64,000 nt of DNA from Chrysaora quinquecirrha (GCA_014526335.1 JACTAT010000048.1:1934046-1998045), one strand, 5' to 3'. Positions 30,661 through 42,240 are shown, counted from the first letter of the stretch. Made by a program: numbers and translations. Notes: generated from the sequence alone by a model not told the origin.

Positions 30661-30954
30661 TTAGCGTAATGCAGCTCGCTTATACAACGATTTACTTGCA
30701 GGATTTATAGACAAATAGAAAAAACACAAGTATTTGTTTTCTTTTGGCAGTCATCGGGATCGCACTTTGACCTAATACCCATGCGAGGGGTACACATGAG
30801 AAGAGTGTAGTAGGCCCCTCGCATAAGTAAGCACATATCGATTAGGTATAAGGCTATAATAAGTAAAAGTTACTAGCTAACTATAAACAATGCCACATAG
30901 CTGTGTGGCCTACCGCCAAGATGCAAGCCCGAGACTGTTACCAGTAACGAGTTC

Positions 30955-31822
30955 TTAGATTATAAATGCTTCTTTTGGTACCAAATGAGCTGACCGTTCG
31001 GATTGTGGTGCTAACTCAAAAAACCGGGCCATTTGTAAGCGAGACAAGGCATCTGCGATACTGTTATCTATTCCTGCTATGTGCTTGATGTTGATTGTGA
31101 ACTCATTTTTAGCAGCGATAAAAAAACAGTCGGCGAAGTAACGACATCTGACTGGGCATTTTGTGCTTTGAGCGGCCCATATGTCTACGATTGCACGATT
31201 GTCACAATGAGAGAGTAAGCGTTTGCCTCGAAAAAACGGACCCCATAATAAACAAGACACATAAATTGGGAATAATCTTTCCGCTGGATTGTGTAGGTCT
31301 GACACGACGAGGGCCATTTTTCCGCAACCCATTTCCCTTTGAATTAAATTACGAATCCTGATAAACTAGATGCGTCAGTATAAAGTTCCAAATCTGGAGA
31401 CAATGTCACGGACGGATCCAGCATTTTGTATTTGCAATTCCATTCCGGTAAATAGTCCAACCACCATTGAATATCTGCGCGTGCTTCTTTGTTCAGAGAC
31501 ACATGATGACTCAGTTTTTCTACGGTAGTTGACAGATCAATTAATCGACGGAGAAAGGTGCCCCCCGAAGAGATTATTTTTGACGCAAATGATAATTTAC
31601 CAAGAAGTGATAATAGTTCTTTTTTAGTGCATTTTCTCTTGTTTTCCCATCAACGTAAAATTTGAAGTAAGGAAGCGAATTTTTCATCGGGTAAACATAA
31701 TTCCATGTTTCCAGAGTCTATTTCAATGCCTAAGTAGGTCAGTACCGTGGTGGGGCCAACAAGTTTTTCGGGCGCGATGGGAACTCCTAGTTGTTGAAAT
31801 ATAGCCATAGTTAGGTTCACAT
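30955..31822 (-). pseudogene. DIRS-like RT thumb and RNase H, copy A
   Basis: Minus-strand frames encode the RT thumb (QLGVPIAPEKLVGPTT-like, then LTYLGIEID) and RNase H with LLSHCDNRAIVDIWAAQSTK and HIAGIDNSIADALSRLQMAR. The C-terminus SAHLVPKEAFII meets a stop at 30955-30957. 'HIAG.DN.IADALSR' with a following 'FF.LAP' segment is characteristic of DIRS-type rather than gypsy RNase H. Frame breaks occur near 31340 and 31650. No tyrosine recombinase frame follows. The same 12 C-terminal residues close copy B. Confidence 0.8.
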
Positions 31823-31830
31823 TGTTTAGA
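31823..31830. repeat. 8-bp target duplication TGTTTAGA, left copy
   Basis: TGTTTAGA stands at both ends of the 31831-33919 insertion (the second copy is at 33920-33927). Without the insertion the DIRS-like RT frame around SNECLN is continuous, as in copy B. Confidence 0.82.
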
Positions 31831-32009
31831 TATACCCGGTAAGATATAGGATAAGAGAAAAATAGTTGCTCTTAATTTTATTGATGGGGACAACCAACCA
31901 ACAATGAACATTTGAAAAACCCTAACACCAGTTGAAAAAGAGAGACGCAAAAACGAATGTACAACTGATATGGACAAAATCCGCAAAATTAACAACAAAC
32001 AGAAACATG

Positions 32010-33095
32010 CGCAACCATGCAACTAAGCAACCAGAGCAACCAGGCAACCAGAGCAACTGAGCAACCAGAGCAACCGAGCAACCAGAGCAACTGGGCAACC
32101 AGAGCAACCAGAGCAACCAGAGCAACCGAGCAACCAGAGCAACCGAGCAACCAGAGCAACCGGGAAACCAGAGCAACTGGGTAACCAGAGCAACCGGGCA
32201 ACCAGAGCAACTGAGCAACCAGAGCAACTGGGCAACCAGAGCAACTGGGCAACCAGAGCAACTGAGCAACCAGAGCAACTGGGCAACCAGAGCAACTGGG
32301 CAATCGGGCAACCAGAGCAACTGGGCAACCAGAGCAACCAGAGCAACTGGGCAACCAGAGCAACTGGGCAACCAGAGCAACTGGGCAACCAGAGCAACTG
32401 GGCAACCAGAGCAACTGCGCAACCAGAGCAACCAGAGCAACTGGGCAACCAGAGCAACCAGAGCAACCAGAGCAACTGGGCAACCAGAGCAACTGGGCAA
32501 TCGGGCAACCAGAGCAACTGGGCAACCAGAGCAACCAGAGCAACTGGGCAACCAGAGCAACTGGGCAACCAGAGCAACCAGAGCAACTGGGCAACCAGAG
32601 CAACTGGGCAACCAGAGCAACTGCGCAACCAAAGCAACTGGGCAACCAGAGCAACCAGAGCAACTGGGCAACCAGAGCAACCGGGCAACCAGAGCAACCA
32701 GAGCAACTGGGCAACCAGAGCAACTGGGCAACCAGAGCAACTGGGCAACCAGAGCAACCAGAGCAACTGGCCAACCAGAGCAACTGGGCCACCAGAGCAA
32801 CAAGAGCAACTGGGCAACAAGAGCAACCGAGCAACCAGAGCAACCAGAGCAACCGGGCAACCAGAGCAACCAGAGCAACCAGAGCAACTGGGCAACCAGA
32901 GCAACTCGGCAACCAGAGCAACTGGGCAACCAGAGCAACCAGAGCAACTGAGCAACCAGAGCAACGTAGCAACCAGAGCAACCAGAGCAACTGGGCAACC
33001 AGAGCAACTGGGCAACCAGAGCAACCAGAGCAACTGGTCAACCAGAGCAACTGGGCAACCAGAGCAACTGGGCAACAAAGGCTGGGCAACCAGAG
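32010..33095. repeat. CAACCAGAG/CAACTGGG minisatellite
   Basis: About 1.08 kb of 9- and 17-bp units (CAACCAGAG and GCAACTGGG in varying order). The minus strand stays open in all three frames for up to 366 codons, reading Leu-Trp-Leu-Pro-Ser-Cys-Ser-Gly-Cys over and over. That is a property of the repeat, not a gene. Confidence 0.92.
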
Positions 33096-33480
33096 CTAAA
33101 TTTGAGAATTGTTTAAAAATAGCAACAAATAGAAATTAAACTTTTACTCGGAAAACTAAGAAATAAATAAGCAAATAGAGAAGATTAAGCTAAGTTTCCA
33201 TTTGTTGCCATTTGTAAACAATTCTCAAATTTGGCCGCCAAATTTGAGAATTGTTTAAAAATAGCAAAAAATAGAAATCAAATTTTTACTTGGAAGACCA
33301 AGAAATAAGAAATAAATAAGCAAAGAGAGAAGATTAAGTTAAGTTTCTATTTGTTGCTATTTTTAAACAATTCTCAAATTTGGCCGCCAAATTTTTACTT
33401 GGAAGATTAAGTCTAAGAAATAAGAAATAAATAAGGAAAGAGAGAAGATTAAGCTAAGTTTCTTTTTGTTGCTATTTTTA
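33096..33480. repeat. Tandem ~150-bp hairpin units
   Basis: AAATTTGAGAATTGTTTAAA begins a unit that ends in its own reverse complement TTTAAACAATTCTCAAATTT. Two and a half such units lie head to tail (about 33100-33232, 33238-33385, 33386-33480), joined by the palindrome TTTGGCCGCCAAA. Each could fold into a long stem. Confidence 0.75.
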
Positions 33481-33919
33481 AACATTTATTAAAGTTAATT
33501 TGGTATTCGTTAATTTAAACATGTGTACTTTCTAGGGTTGGAGCTGTATTTTTTGCGAAGTTCTAAAGTTTATTTGTCGTTGTCCACAGAGGATATAGAT
33601 AGGCCTACTTCCGTTTCCATTTGGTGGGCTCGTCTGCCTTGAAGGCCTGCATGCTTCCCAAAAGTTGATTGACTTTGATTTTATGTGCAGTCCTACACAA
33701 TATAACTTGATACAAATATTTTCAGGCTTATTTTCCTCTCAGGTTTTCATTTTTTACGTCTTTGCTATCGGTATTTGTTTCGATTTGCCTTGTGCCTTGT
33801 TTTCAGGAAGACGTTTCAGTTTCAAAACATCGAACTTGGCTGCGTGCGCATCGGTTGCTCCCTTGCTCACAAACCAGGGAGCAACGTTTCGTGTCTTATC
33901 CTATATCGTGCCACATTTG

Positions 33920-33927
33920 TGTTTAGA
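33920..33927. repeat. 8-bp target duplication TGTTTAGA, right copy
   Basis: Second copy of the duplication next to the right end of the minisatellite-carrying insertion. Confidence 0.82.
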
Positions 33928-34988
33928 CATTCGTTGCTGTGTGGCTGCCCGGCTAATAAGAAGTCGTCGGAATAATGAGTAGAATGTTTGATATTATAAT
34001 TTCGCTGCATTATCCAATGAAGTGTGTCTGCGAGTTGTGAAAAACGATTAAGGGAAGAGCGCAGTCCGAAGGGTAAGAAAAGATCGACGAACTATTTCCC
34101 GAGGAAAGAATAACCGAGGAGATGCCAGTCATCTGGATATACAGGGCAAATCCTGAATGCGCGTTTTATGTCCAATTTATCCATCAAAGATTGTCATTCA
34201 CAGACCGCCCGCGGGGTGATGAAAGGTCTGTGATCATGCGAAATTTGCCAGAGTCTTTCTTGGCGACGACACCAATAGGTGAAACACGGAAATTAGGAAG
34301 TGGCAATAAATCAAAAGGACCGGCTGGCGGCCCGCTTCAAGTTCAGACAACAAGCACTCAGCAACGGCTTCTGGGTGTGTATCGGCTGACTGTAGGTTTT
34401 TAGACGCGCTGGTAAATTCTGGGCCGGAGTAGCCTATTTTGAAGCCATTCTTTAAGCTATTTAACAACTCAAAACGAAAAGACAAGTCTGGAAAGTCAAT
34501 TAGTTCTTCTTGCAATATAAAAATGTTAATTGGAGTGGAAATAAGTGAGGGCAAGTCGCAGAAATTATTTTTTAGCTCCTTGACAATAAATCTCTGGGTG
34601 ACCTCCCCCACAGCCAGTGTTGCTGCACTTGTGTTGGAACTTGCAACTCGGGTCTTGACAACGATTTTGGTTGAAGAACCTACAAGGTTCGTTGCTAGAA
34701 GGTGCGCGAAAGGGCTGCTGTGGACGAAATCTAGAGCCATTTTGAAATTGCGCTGGTGGAGATGTGGTGGCGGCTGAGGGGCAACGGACAAATTTATCGA
34801 AAACATACTCATCGTGACGATCCCAGGGAAGTCCTGTGATCGCTGTATTCATACGGAAAGCAATATCGAAACGGAACCAGGTGTCGAAAGGATAGACTTT
34901 GTTCATATTGCAGATTGTTTCTTGATAAGACAACAATTTTTGGGCGAGATGAGGATGAAAATAAGTCAAACCCCTGATAAAAACGTTA
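33928..34988 (-). pseudogene. DIRS-like Gag zinc finger, Pol start and RT, copy A
   Basis: The minus-strand frame 34969-34565 gives the Gag end: MTYFHPHLAQKLLSYQETIC, then the WDRHDEYVFDKFVR segment. A CCCH finger follows (CRFFNQNRCQDPSCKFQH, spacing C-x7-C-x4-C-x3-H), then GCGGGHPEIYC. The overlapping frame 34812-34234 is the start of Pol (STPINIFILQEELIDFPDLS, NGFKIGYSGPEF). RT continues with the SDDFLLAGQPHSNE palm to 33928, where the 8-bp-TSD element cuts in. Overlap of the Gag and Pol frames is usual in these elements. Inactive because of insertions and breaks. Confidence 0.82.
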
Positions 34989-35309
34989 TTTTTTTGTTTG
35001 TCATCTTTTTAATTCGATCATATTATCAATAGATTCTACGGAAACTAATCAACAATCGAATATCTAAATTACCACTAAAATGCCAGAAAATGTTAATACA
35101 AAATTTCTATTTGAACGAAAGATATCAGCTATTAGGATCTCAAGTTGTTTAAATTTTTACATACGTTACAAGTACATTCCGGGCCTCCCCACTGTTTGAT
35201 AACCCTCTTAAAGATTTGGATATTTTCAATCAGTTTTAGATCTTTGGGCAAAGCATTCCAAATTTGTGGGCCTAGGGATAAGAGACTTTTCGAACCAAAA
35301 GTGACTTGA

Positions 35310-36509
35310 TTAGGTCAGTGGTGAATTAGCTCGTTTGGATTTCTTGTGGGTCTTATTGTGTGCCTCAGCTTGAAAATATCTTGCATAAAAGGGGGGTTTA
35401 TTTTTTGAGATAGTTATAAAAATTTCAATGCAAAGTGTTCGTATACGGCTTATTCTCATAGTGCATTTGCCAGATTTCAAAAGTAGCTGTTCATATGAAC
35501 TGGAAGTGTCGTTATAAAGAAATCTAAGAGCCCGCTCATGGATTTTCTCAATTTTTTGTACAGATCTTTCAGACGAGAAATGCCAGACTAGAGGGCAGTA
35601 ATTAAAATTTGAGAATACAAAACTTTGTACTAACGTCTCTTTAGCTTTCAATCCTATGTAGGAATTTAGTTTTTTAAAGCGTTAAGTTGACCGCAGCTTT
35701 TTTACACAGGTCTGAAATATGCTCATCGAAAGATAGCTTATGATCAATTTTCACCCGAGAAGTCTTACTGTATTCTCAGACTCGATTTGTTTTCCATGAG
35801 TCATGATTTTTCCCTTTGCATCGTCTTTGCGTTTGGTCATTAGTATAGCATGGAATTTGTCGGGATTTGCAATCATGTCATTTCTTTCCAACCAATCTAT
35901 GACAACATTTGATTCTTGTTCTAAGATGTTGATTAGGCTTGGAATCGAATTAGAAAAGGCAGTTAGGGTGTTGTCATCGGCGAAGTTGTGCAAATTAGCA
36001 TTCTTAATAAAAAGGAAGAGATCATTTATGTATATATTGAATAAAATTGGACCTAGAACTGATCCCTGCGGTACACCTGAAAGGACAAGCTGGGAAGTAC
36101 TATAGGTATTGTTTATTCGTACAGATTGTTGTCATCTTTTTAAGTAAGAATAAATGTATACTAGGGCGTCTTTTTGAAGTCCATAGGCAGACAATTTTGC
36201 AATTAGAAGGTCATGAGGGATACAATCAAATGCTTTTTAAAGGTCCATAAGAACAGCTCCAACCATGTGATCATTATCAAGATTTTTTCTCCATTCGTCT
36301 ACCATCCTTATTAAAACATGTTGTGTACTATATGCTTGCCTGTAGGCGGCTATGAAATTTGAAAGATGTTTGTTAAAGTGAGGAATTAGCTGGTCTTTGA
36401 TTGTTTTTTCGTAAATTTTGGAGAATGCATTCAAAACACTAACGGGACGGAAGTTTTTCTCTGATGTGCGAACTGCCTCGTCTTTATCTAAAGGAGTAAC
36501 TGTGGCCAC
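35310..36509 (-). pseudogene. CR1-like reverse transcriptase and C-terminal part
   Basis: RT pieces in order on the minus strand: NFRPVSVLNAFSKIYEKTIK and a strand with SNFIAAYRQAYSTQH (36509-36237). Then come the GVPQGSVLGP-like region in another frame (about 36080) and the catalytic NFADDNTLTAF (about 35987). DKFHAILMTKRKDD and a VRLLG end follow. The C-terminal block has FNYCPLVWHFSSERSVQKIE and ERALRFLYNDTSSSYEQLL (35651-35310). Order and motifs are those of CR1/L2-type LINE RTs. Frameshifts between every block make it non-functional. Confidence 0.82.
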
Positions 36510-37102
36510 CTTCCCTTTGTCTGGGAAAATGCTTTTCTTTATACTTTTATTTATTGCATCAGTAAGGGGTGCAGTCAGTTCATCAGAAGCTAGAAGTATG
36601 AGTTTTGGTGGAATTTTATCTATTCCAGTGGACTTTTACTATCAATATTTTTAATAACTTTATGATGTCTCCAGGCTGAACCTCGTGAAACAAGAAAAGA
36701 GAAAAGGCGTTTACTGGATTTTGGAGTATCGCTAAGATGTTGGGGTGATTTGCATATTTTTCGAGAATTAGTTGCACGATTTCTTTATCACTTTTTTGTT
36801 CCTATTTATCAGCTAGATTTTTTGGCTTTTTCCCACTTGATTTCTATTATATTTCGATTTATATTAATATAGTGATCGTTGAAAGCTTCAGCAAGTTCTT
36901 TGTCATCTGTAATAATTCTGTCATCTTTGATTAGTAAATAATCACTCTCTGATAAGCCACCTTTATTTGTAAGAAACGGTTTAACAAGGTTCCAAAACTC
37001 GTTGTTTGTCATTACCCCTTGCTCTGTTACCCTTTTGAAGTGGGCTATTATTGCCTTTTTCTAAGAGCGACACACTTGTTTCTCTGCTTTTTAAAATTTT
37101 GT

Positions 37103-38311
37103 TCATTTTCTCTGGTTGGGTGTTTTTTTTTTTAATTTGTTTTGTAAGCGAGATCTTGTGTATATTGCTTTTCGTAATGTTTTGTTCATAAAAGGAGCTT
37201 CGTTTCCCCTAACTATTTTGGTCTTCATAGGGGCATGTTTATCTATTATCTCACGAAATTTTTTTTCAATGTTGTCGTAAATAATGTTTGGATCATGAAC
37301 ATTACACATAAAATTAGCATTTTTTACATCTGATAAAAATTCAGTTGGGGAAAACTTTTTGTAACTTCTAAATACGATTTTTTTGGGCTTCAGGCACGGA
37401 ATACTTGTTATCAGGAATGTGGCTATCAGTGAGTGACAGTCACTCAGTCCAGTCTCTAGAACAAATGTATTTTGGAAATAACGTTTACGATTTGTGAGAA
37501 TTATGTCTATAGATGAGCTATGATTACTGGTAATACAGGTTTTTTCTTTTACTAGATTGTCTAGAGCGAACACATCGCAAAACTCTTTCAGATCATCGTA
37601 ACCTGGGTGTTTCCTACTTTGCCAGTCGATGTTGATGTCTCCCATAACAATAACGTTGTCGTATTTTTCTAATGCTTTATTCATACAGAGGGATATCTCG
37701 CGGAAAAAGATTTTTAGATTAGATGAAACTGGGGGCCTATAAATTGAAAAGATAATCCATTTCTTTTTGTTAACAGTTAATTCTGTCGAAAGCATTTCCA
37801 AGTGTTCACTTTCTAATGTTGGTATTCTATTACATATTACACCTTTTCTATTAAACTGCATTAGTCCTCCACCGTGTTCATTTCTGTCCTTTCATATTGG
37901 AAATTGGTAGTTTTGTTCAATAAAATTTCGAGTTGGAATTTCATTAATTTGTTTTGTTTCTGCTAGAACAAGGATGTCAGGTAGTGCTTTTCCAAGAATC
38001 TCTTTAAGGTCAATGATTTTGTTTCTAAGACTATTTATATTAAGATACGCAATTAAAGGGTTGCTTGGGTATTTGTTTCGCAGCTTTATTAGTTTTTCTA
38101 AGTCACTTGATTCTTTTGAGGGGTTTCCCAAATTTCCACTTAAGTTTTCAGACATCTGTTCTCTGCTTGATTCAAGTGATTTACTCAGGGGTTGAGGGGA
38201 TGGAGAGTTTACATTTCTTAGGGGTTGAGGGGTTGAACTGGGTGTGCCTGTATTACTAGATTGGATAGCTATTTCGTCTTCAGAATGCAGAGTCGAGCCG
38301 ATATGTTCCAT
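37103..38311 (-). pseudogene. CR1-like LINE endonuclease domain
   Basis: The frame 38311-37892 ends with IAYLNINSLRNKIIDLKEIL and DILVLAETKQIN. After a frame break the endonuclease continues at 37861-37103 with STELTVNKKKWIIFSIYRPP, VIVMGDINIDW, SSSIDIILTNR and ETGLSDCHSLI. These are the Asn, Glu, Asp and terminal SDH-type positions of exonuclease-endonuclease-phosphatase nucleases; the last His is replaced (SDC-H). The domain nicks target DNA for primed reverse transcription. Its C-terminal basic linker runs to KKTPNQRK. Confidence 0.82.
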
Positions 38312-38394
38312 TAGGCTGCAATTAATTATAGCATCAAACCCTGTATATGAACTTCATCATGGCCAGTTGAATTGGGTGTGTTGTATGTCTGGTC

Positions 38395-40182
38395 TAAATC
38401 TATAACTCATCCACCGTTTAAAAAATTAATAAAATTCCCGGTTAAAACATTATTACCTTGATAGTTTAAATGAAGTCCCCATCTATCAAGGTGTTTATTT
38501 TCAATGTTATCATGTTACATAAAGCTAATATTACTTCTAGAGAGACCTACTTTAACTAAATCATTTACCTTTCTTCGTTTCATCTCAAGTTCATGCGAAT
38601 CTGTCCTTCTTATAATACTTGAAACTGCAACGTCCCTCACTTGTTTCTTTGTGTCAATAGCCAGTTCAATTCACTTGTTTGCTGTTTCTTCCAGGCTTTC
38701 TAATCTCAAGTTGTTTGTTCCACATAAGATTATTATTCCATCTGGCTTGTTGTCTATCGCTGGCTTGATGTACGATTTCATTTGGTCGATCGTGGCACCA
38801 GAAAAAGTCTTGATTGATGTTTTGGCTTGTGGAACCTCAGCGTTGACATCTTGTCTCTTAATCTTTTTAACCATCGAGTCACCAAGAATTGAGAAAACTG
38901 GTTTTCTTGGCCTCCTTAGGTCTTCTGAAGTTGTATTGCTGTTTGCTGCCCGAGAATTTTCCCAATCTCTGTCATGTCAGTCCAGTGTTGTTGCCATATT
39001 TTGTTTCTCGTTTCTGCTACTCATTTTCTGAGGAAACCCCTGAGCTTTTACAGCATCTGAATACCCTCTGTCAATTTGAGCTTGTGTGAACGTCTCTGGG
39101 ACTTCTATGTCTGTTGTTAGATTTTCAAGGCAGCTAAATCTGTTTGCAGTGTCTAGAGGTTTGGAAAAGGGAAACTCCTTCCATTCAAATTTCTCCCTAA
39201 GAGCCTTCTCTCGAACTTTCGACCTTGTACTTTGTACTTTCCACTCACCATCAGCTACATTATTTGTATAACTCGACTGCATTTCGCTTGAATGGGCTTG
39301 ATCCCTTTGGGTTTGGGCCGTTGAATTTTCTTTTTGAACATTTTGATTAAGAGCTTTATATTGGAAACGTGAGATTTGGTCACGTGGTCTAAGGGCGACT
39401 TCTCCGGTTCTGTGTGACTCCTTCAAATTTTTGTTTTCAAACCTTGGGCCTATATTTTCATCACAAAGTAACTTTTTTCCTGCTCGAGTTGACTAATTCT
39501 TGCAAAAAATATCTTAAAATCGACTGTGCTTGCTTCTTCTTTTTTGGGAACTTTGTTGACTTTTTTGGTGATTTGATCTACACGTCCCTCAATTTTTTTT
39601 AATCCGTCTAAAATGCATGCAAGAGTCTTTTGGTTTGTTGACGTTTCGTTTTCTTTGTATTTATTTTTAAAACCCTTTAATAGTTGATAAAAAATTTTTC
39701 CTGGTGAGCTTTCCATATTACAAATATCTCCAGTATCAATTTCATCTACATCTGAAGTGGACAAAATACTACCCTGTTCCTCGTGCGATGAAATTTCTTC
39801 GTTTCCTTTGTGCATGGAGGCTATCTCTAAGATTTCATCTCGATATTGCTTGACCCTTTCTTAGTCTGCTGATATTCTGCTTTTTGATACTTCAAGTTCA
39901 TCTATGGATTCAGATTGTACTCTAAGTGATTCCCGTCCAGCATAAGGTACATTTTTTATTTTTCCGCATTTCAACATATCGTCGAGTGACGATTGGACCT
40001 ACTGATATTTAGGCCATGCATCTTTTCGAGTGCTTTGCAAATTTTACTGCTGTCAGCTCGTTGACTCTTCTCGCGTAACTTTGTTATTTCCATTTTAATT
40101 ACTGTAGATTCCGTAAATCATCCCTTCCTAATATTATTCCACTTTCTGTCTCATATTCGTCAGTTACTGCTGATGTGGCCAT
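38395..40182 (-). pseudogene. CR1-like LINE ORF1 with esterase-like domain
   Basis: The pieces on the minus strand are an N-terminus at 40182, a Lys/Glu-rich coiled-coil-like section (39815-39450), and a linker (39426-38977). An SGNH hydrolase-like part follows (38874 to about 38420) with IILCGTNNLRLESLEETANK and a terminal GLHLNYQGNN block, equivalent to the catalytic D-x2-H region of ORF1 esterases in CR1 elements. Frame breaks separate the pieces. ORF1 proteins of this group bind RNA and may act on membranes; the assignment of the esterase is moderately secure. Confidence 0.65.
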
Positions 40183-40231
40183 CGCGAAACAGGAGAAAAC
40201 AAAACCACATCCGAATTTGAAACTTGCCGGA

Positions 40232-40490
40232 GGTGTTCTGCTTTATTCCGTAAAAAAGGAAGGCTAGATTTCTTCCAGTCCCTAAGGGACACAAGTTCGT
40301 CCGGTTTGCGACTTACCTTAGAACTCTGCATTTTATTTCCCAGATTAAAAACACTAACTAACGGGCAGAAGGGCCATGCTGTGGAAGGCGTGCCATCTGA
40401 AGGGGTATAGGATAGAGGCTGAAGGGTGAAAACGAGGCTCCGCTTTCTCCGTTAAACCACATTTACGCCGTGCTTAAATGCTGCGATTAA
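40232..40490 (-). repeat. DIRS-like copy A 5' leader segment
   Basis: Matches 56866-57152 of copy B and 62730-62890 of copy C (reading outward CAGCATTTAAGCACGGCGTA ...). The direct repeat expected before it is not present at 40490. Confidence 0.75.
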
Positions 40491-41110
40491 GAAACATTAA
40501 TATATTTTTTTAATAAGCAACCGTTCAATAAGCAACTAGGGTTAAATTGACCTTAACATTAAACAACTTGGGGGCTCAATTGAATTCTGTAAGCAACTAA
40601 GACTTCAAACAACCAATCTTGAAATACTCTTTCTTGTTGTTAGGAAATTATTTGTTTTGTATTTTGAAGTTCTTTAGCTAACGTTTTTTCACTTACTGTC
40701 TCCCAAATGTCGTGTTATAGGCCTAAAACTTGACGATTTTGAACCCCAAAGTCAGAGGTGGTTGTTAGGTAAAAGAGGTTAAGTAACTTTTAAGCAACTT
40801 TGAGGGCTGAAATTTCTAAAATTTTAAGCAACTTTGAGGGCTGGACAAAAGTCAAGTTGCTTATCAAAAAAAAAAGAATATAAGCAACTGGTCAATAAGC
40901 AACTACAGGGCTGAGATTTTGTTAAAATTTTTGCTGAATTAGCTTTCTTCATACTGTACATCCTTGCAAACTTGTCAATTACATTGAAAAGCCAGAAAAG
41001 AGCCAAAATAAGAGGCTTTCAGGGGGTACCCGGCATTCTGCAAGGGCTGAAATACCAGATATGTTAAGCAACTCATGAGGGCTGGACCAAAGTCCAGTTG
41101 CTTATTTTAA
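40491..41110. repeat. Degenerate AAGCAACT/AGTTGCTT repeats
   Basis: Multiple AAGCAACT words occur, two of them paired as short hairpins with AGGGCTGGAC in the loop: 40826-40833 with 40855-40862, and 41066-41073 with 41096-41103. They look like two copies of one small repeat. Confidence 0.55.
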
Positions 41111-42240
41111 AAAAAGTTTAGCCTATCTATCCTAACTTTCTTTTCCTACAAAAAAGGTATAGAGTAAGCATGTTACAGAAATAGGTATCACTATCAGCCT
41201 TCAAGCTAGTTTTTTCGTTTGCCCAGCCCACAAGTCAAATTTTTATGAATTTATTTATCCAGAAAAATTTTTCAAATTTCAAAGAAATAAATTCATTTTA
41301 AACTTTCTAAACCAAGCGTCAATGCTGTGTTTTTAACCCTTATCCTACCGAGGGCGATTTTTAAACCCTTCAAAGTTTTTTTATCCTGTGACTAATCTGT
41401 TTTTTTTTTCTTTAAATTTCCTTCCAAACTCTTTGACTTTAGATTTCTATGTATAAGCTACAAAATGGAGAAGAGAATGTACAAACAAGCTTTCAGTTAG
41501 GGTGTGGGGTGGTAAAAAGCAAACGGTTTTACAGACTGCATGAAAGATGCCCCTGTTACCCGTACACTGGGTACCTAAGACTAAAAGGGTTACAGGCAGT
41601 CGAAGATAAGAAACAAGGAAAAGAGAGAGAAAATATGAGAAACGTGGTAGCTAATACGCTTGCTGAAAACACACATCTCTTAGAAATTCTTTGATTTTAA
41701 AGAAAATCGCGCAGCCACGTTTTTTAAATAGTAAATGTCGCTGAATCGAGCTGTGTGAAAATTTTCGCTCTCTCCACTTCGTTGCTTATTTTCAACTCGC
41801 TGTGCTGTGACCCTTAGAGGCTCTGGTACCTTGGGAGGGAATCTGGGCTGTACAACATGGAGAGTTACTCGAAGATTACATTAAGGTCTTAAGCTCAGTG
41901 TAGAAGTCTTTGGTTCTCGGAAGATGCAATCCAGGTCTGAATTATATCTGTTGTGATATGCCACACCCGGGGGAGGATACTTCATTGTTCAAATGACTAG
42001 ACGTGCCGCCCAGTTTTTCCAAACCCGCCCATGTCTTCTGACAAATTCTGTTTCTGGTGGTACCCAGGAATAGAAAAAACAACGAAATTTTTTACCCATT
42101 TGTACCAATATCTCAAATGCTTGAACTCAATTTAACGCCAATGGCAACTCTAAATGTCATTTGCGCTGAAAACTAAAACGCAATTTTTATCAGGCTTTTC
42201 AAAGCAATGCACGTCTTAATTTTTTATATATTTTACTACC
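41111..42240. other. No gene recognised
   Basis: AT-rich sequence. The 81-codon plus frame at 41449-41694 has no family signature, and nothing else stands out. Confidence 0.4.

Larger units (their letters stand above)
31831..33919. mobile_element. Non-autonomous element with 8-bp TSD carrying a minisatellite
   Basis: The insertion into the DIRS-like RT is bounded by TGTTTAGA. Its imperfect terminal inverted repeats share GATATAGGATAAGA: 31843-31856 on the left, its complement near 33896-33909 on the right. It contains no transposase frame. The interior is a 1.08-kb minisatellite, a series of hairpins, and near the right end a GTTGCTCCCT...AGGGAGCAAC stem. An 8-bp TSD fits hAT-type transposases among others; the terminal bases do not decide the superfamily. 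Confidence 0.75.
34989..40231 (-). mobile_element. CR1-like LINE, near full length, degraded
   Basis: This minus-strand LINE is inserted in the Gag region of DIRS-like copy A. ORF1-like pieces start MATSAVTDEYETES (ATG at 40182) and include a coiled-coil-like part (40000-39450). An SGNH-esterase-like segment follows: FSGATIDQMKSYI, IILCGTNNL, then DRWGLHLNYQGNN. ORF2 has an APE endonuclease (38140-37103), RT pieces and a C-terminal domain ending near 35310. The 3' end on the minus strand is A-rich (AAACAAAAAAATAACG) at the junction near 34989. It is about 5.2 kb with many frameshifts. Confidence 0.8.
30661..40490 (-). mobile_element. DIRS-like retrotransposon copy A, with two nested insertions
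   Basis: Reading on the minus strand, the 5' leader is at 40490-40232 and the Gag C-terminus and Pol start at 34988-34234. RT is at about 34230-33928 and resumes at 31822, with RNase H ending at 30958. The 3' UTR and one terminal direct repeat follow at 30729-30661. Two insertions interrupt it: a LINE (about 34989-40231) and an 8-bp-TSD element (31831-33919). The parts match copy B (56866-62727) closely. The Gag N-terminal ~640 bp present in copy B is missing here. Confidence 0.82.

Noticed and set aside
31922..33089. Three overlapping minus-strand frames of 351-366 codons with Cys/Trp/Leu repeats
   Set aside because: They are open in all three frames because the CAACCAGAG/CAACTGGG minisatellite has no stop codon on that strand. 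No start context, no non-repetitive domain, and the array lies inside a transposon.
33665..33982. 105-codon plus frame near the end of the 8-bp-TSD element
   Set aside because: It crosses the element boundary into the antisense strand of the DIRS-like RT, so it is not a unit.
30955..34985. Copy A considered as a gypsy element because of its RNase H ADALSR motif
   Set aside because: The Gag CCCH finger, the YSDD palm, the 'HIAG.DN.IADALSR...FFELA' RNase H form and the split direct repeats fit DIRS-like elements instead.
41449..41694. 81-codon plus frame
   Set aside because: No similarity recognised; the flanks are non-coding repeats.
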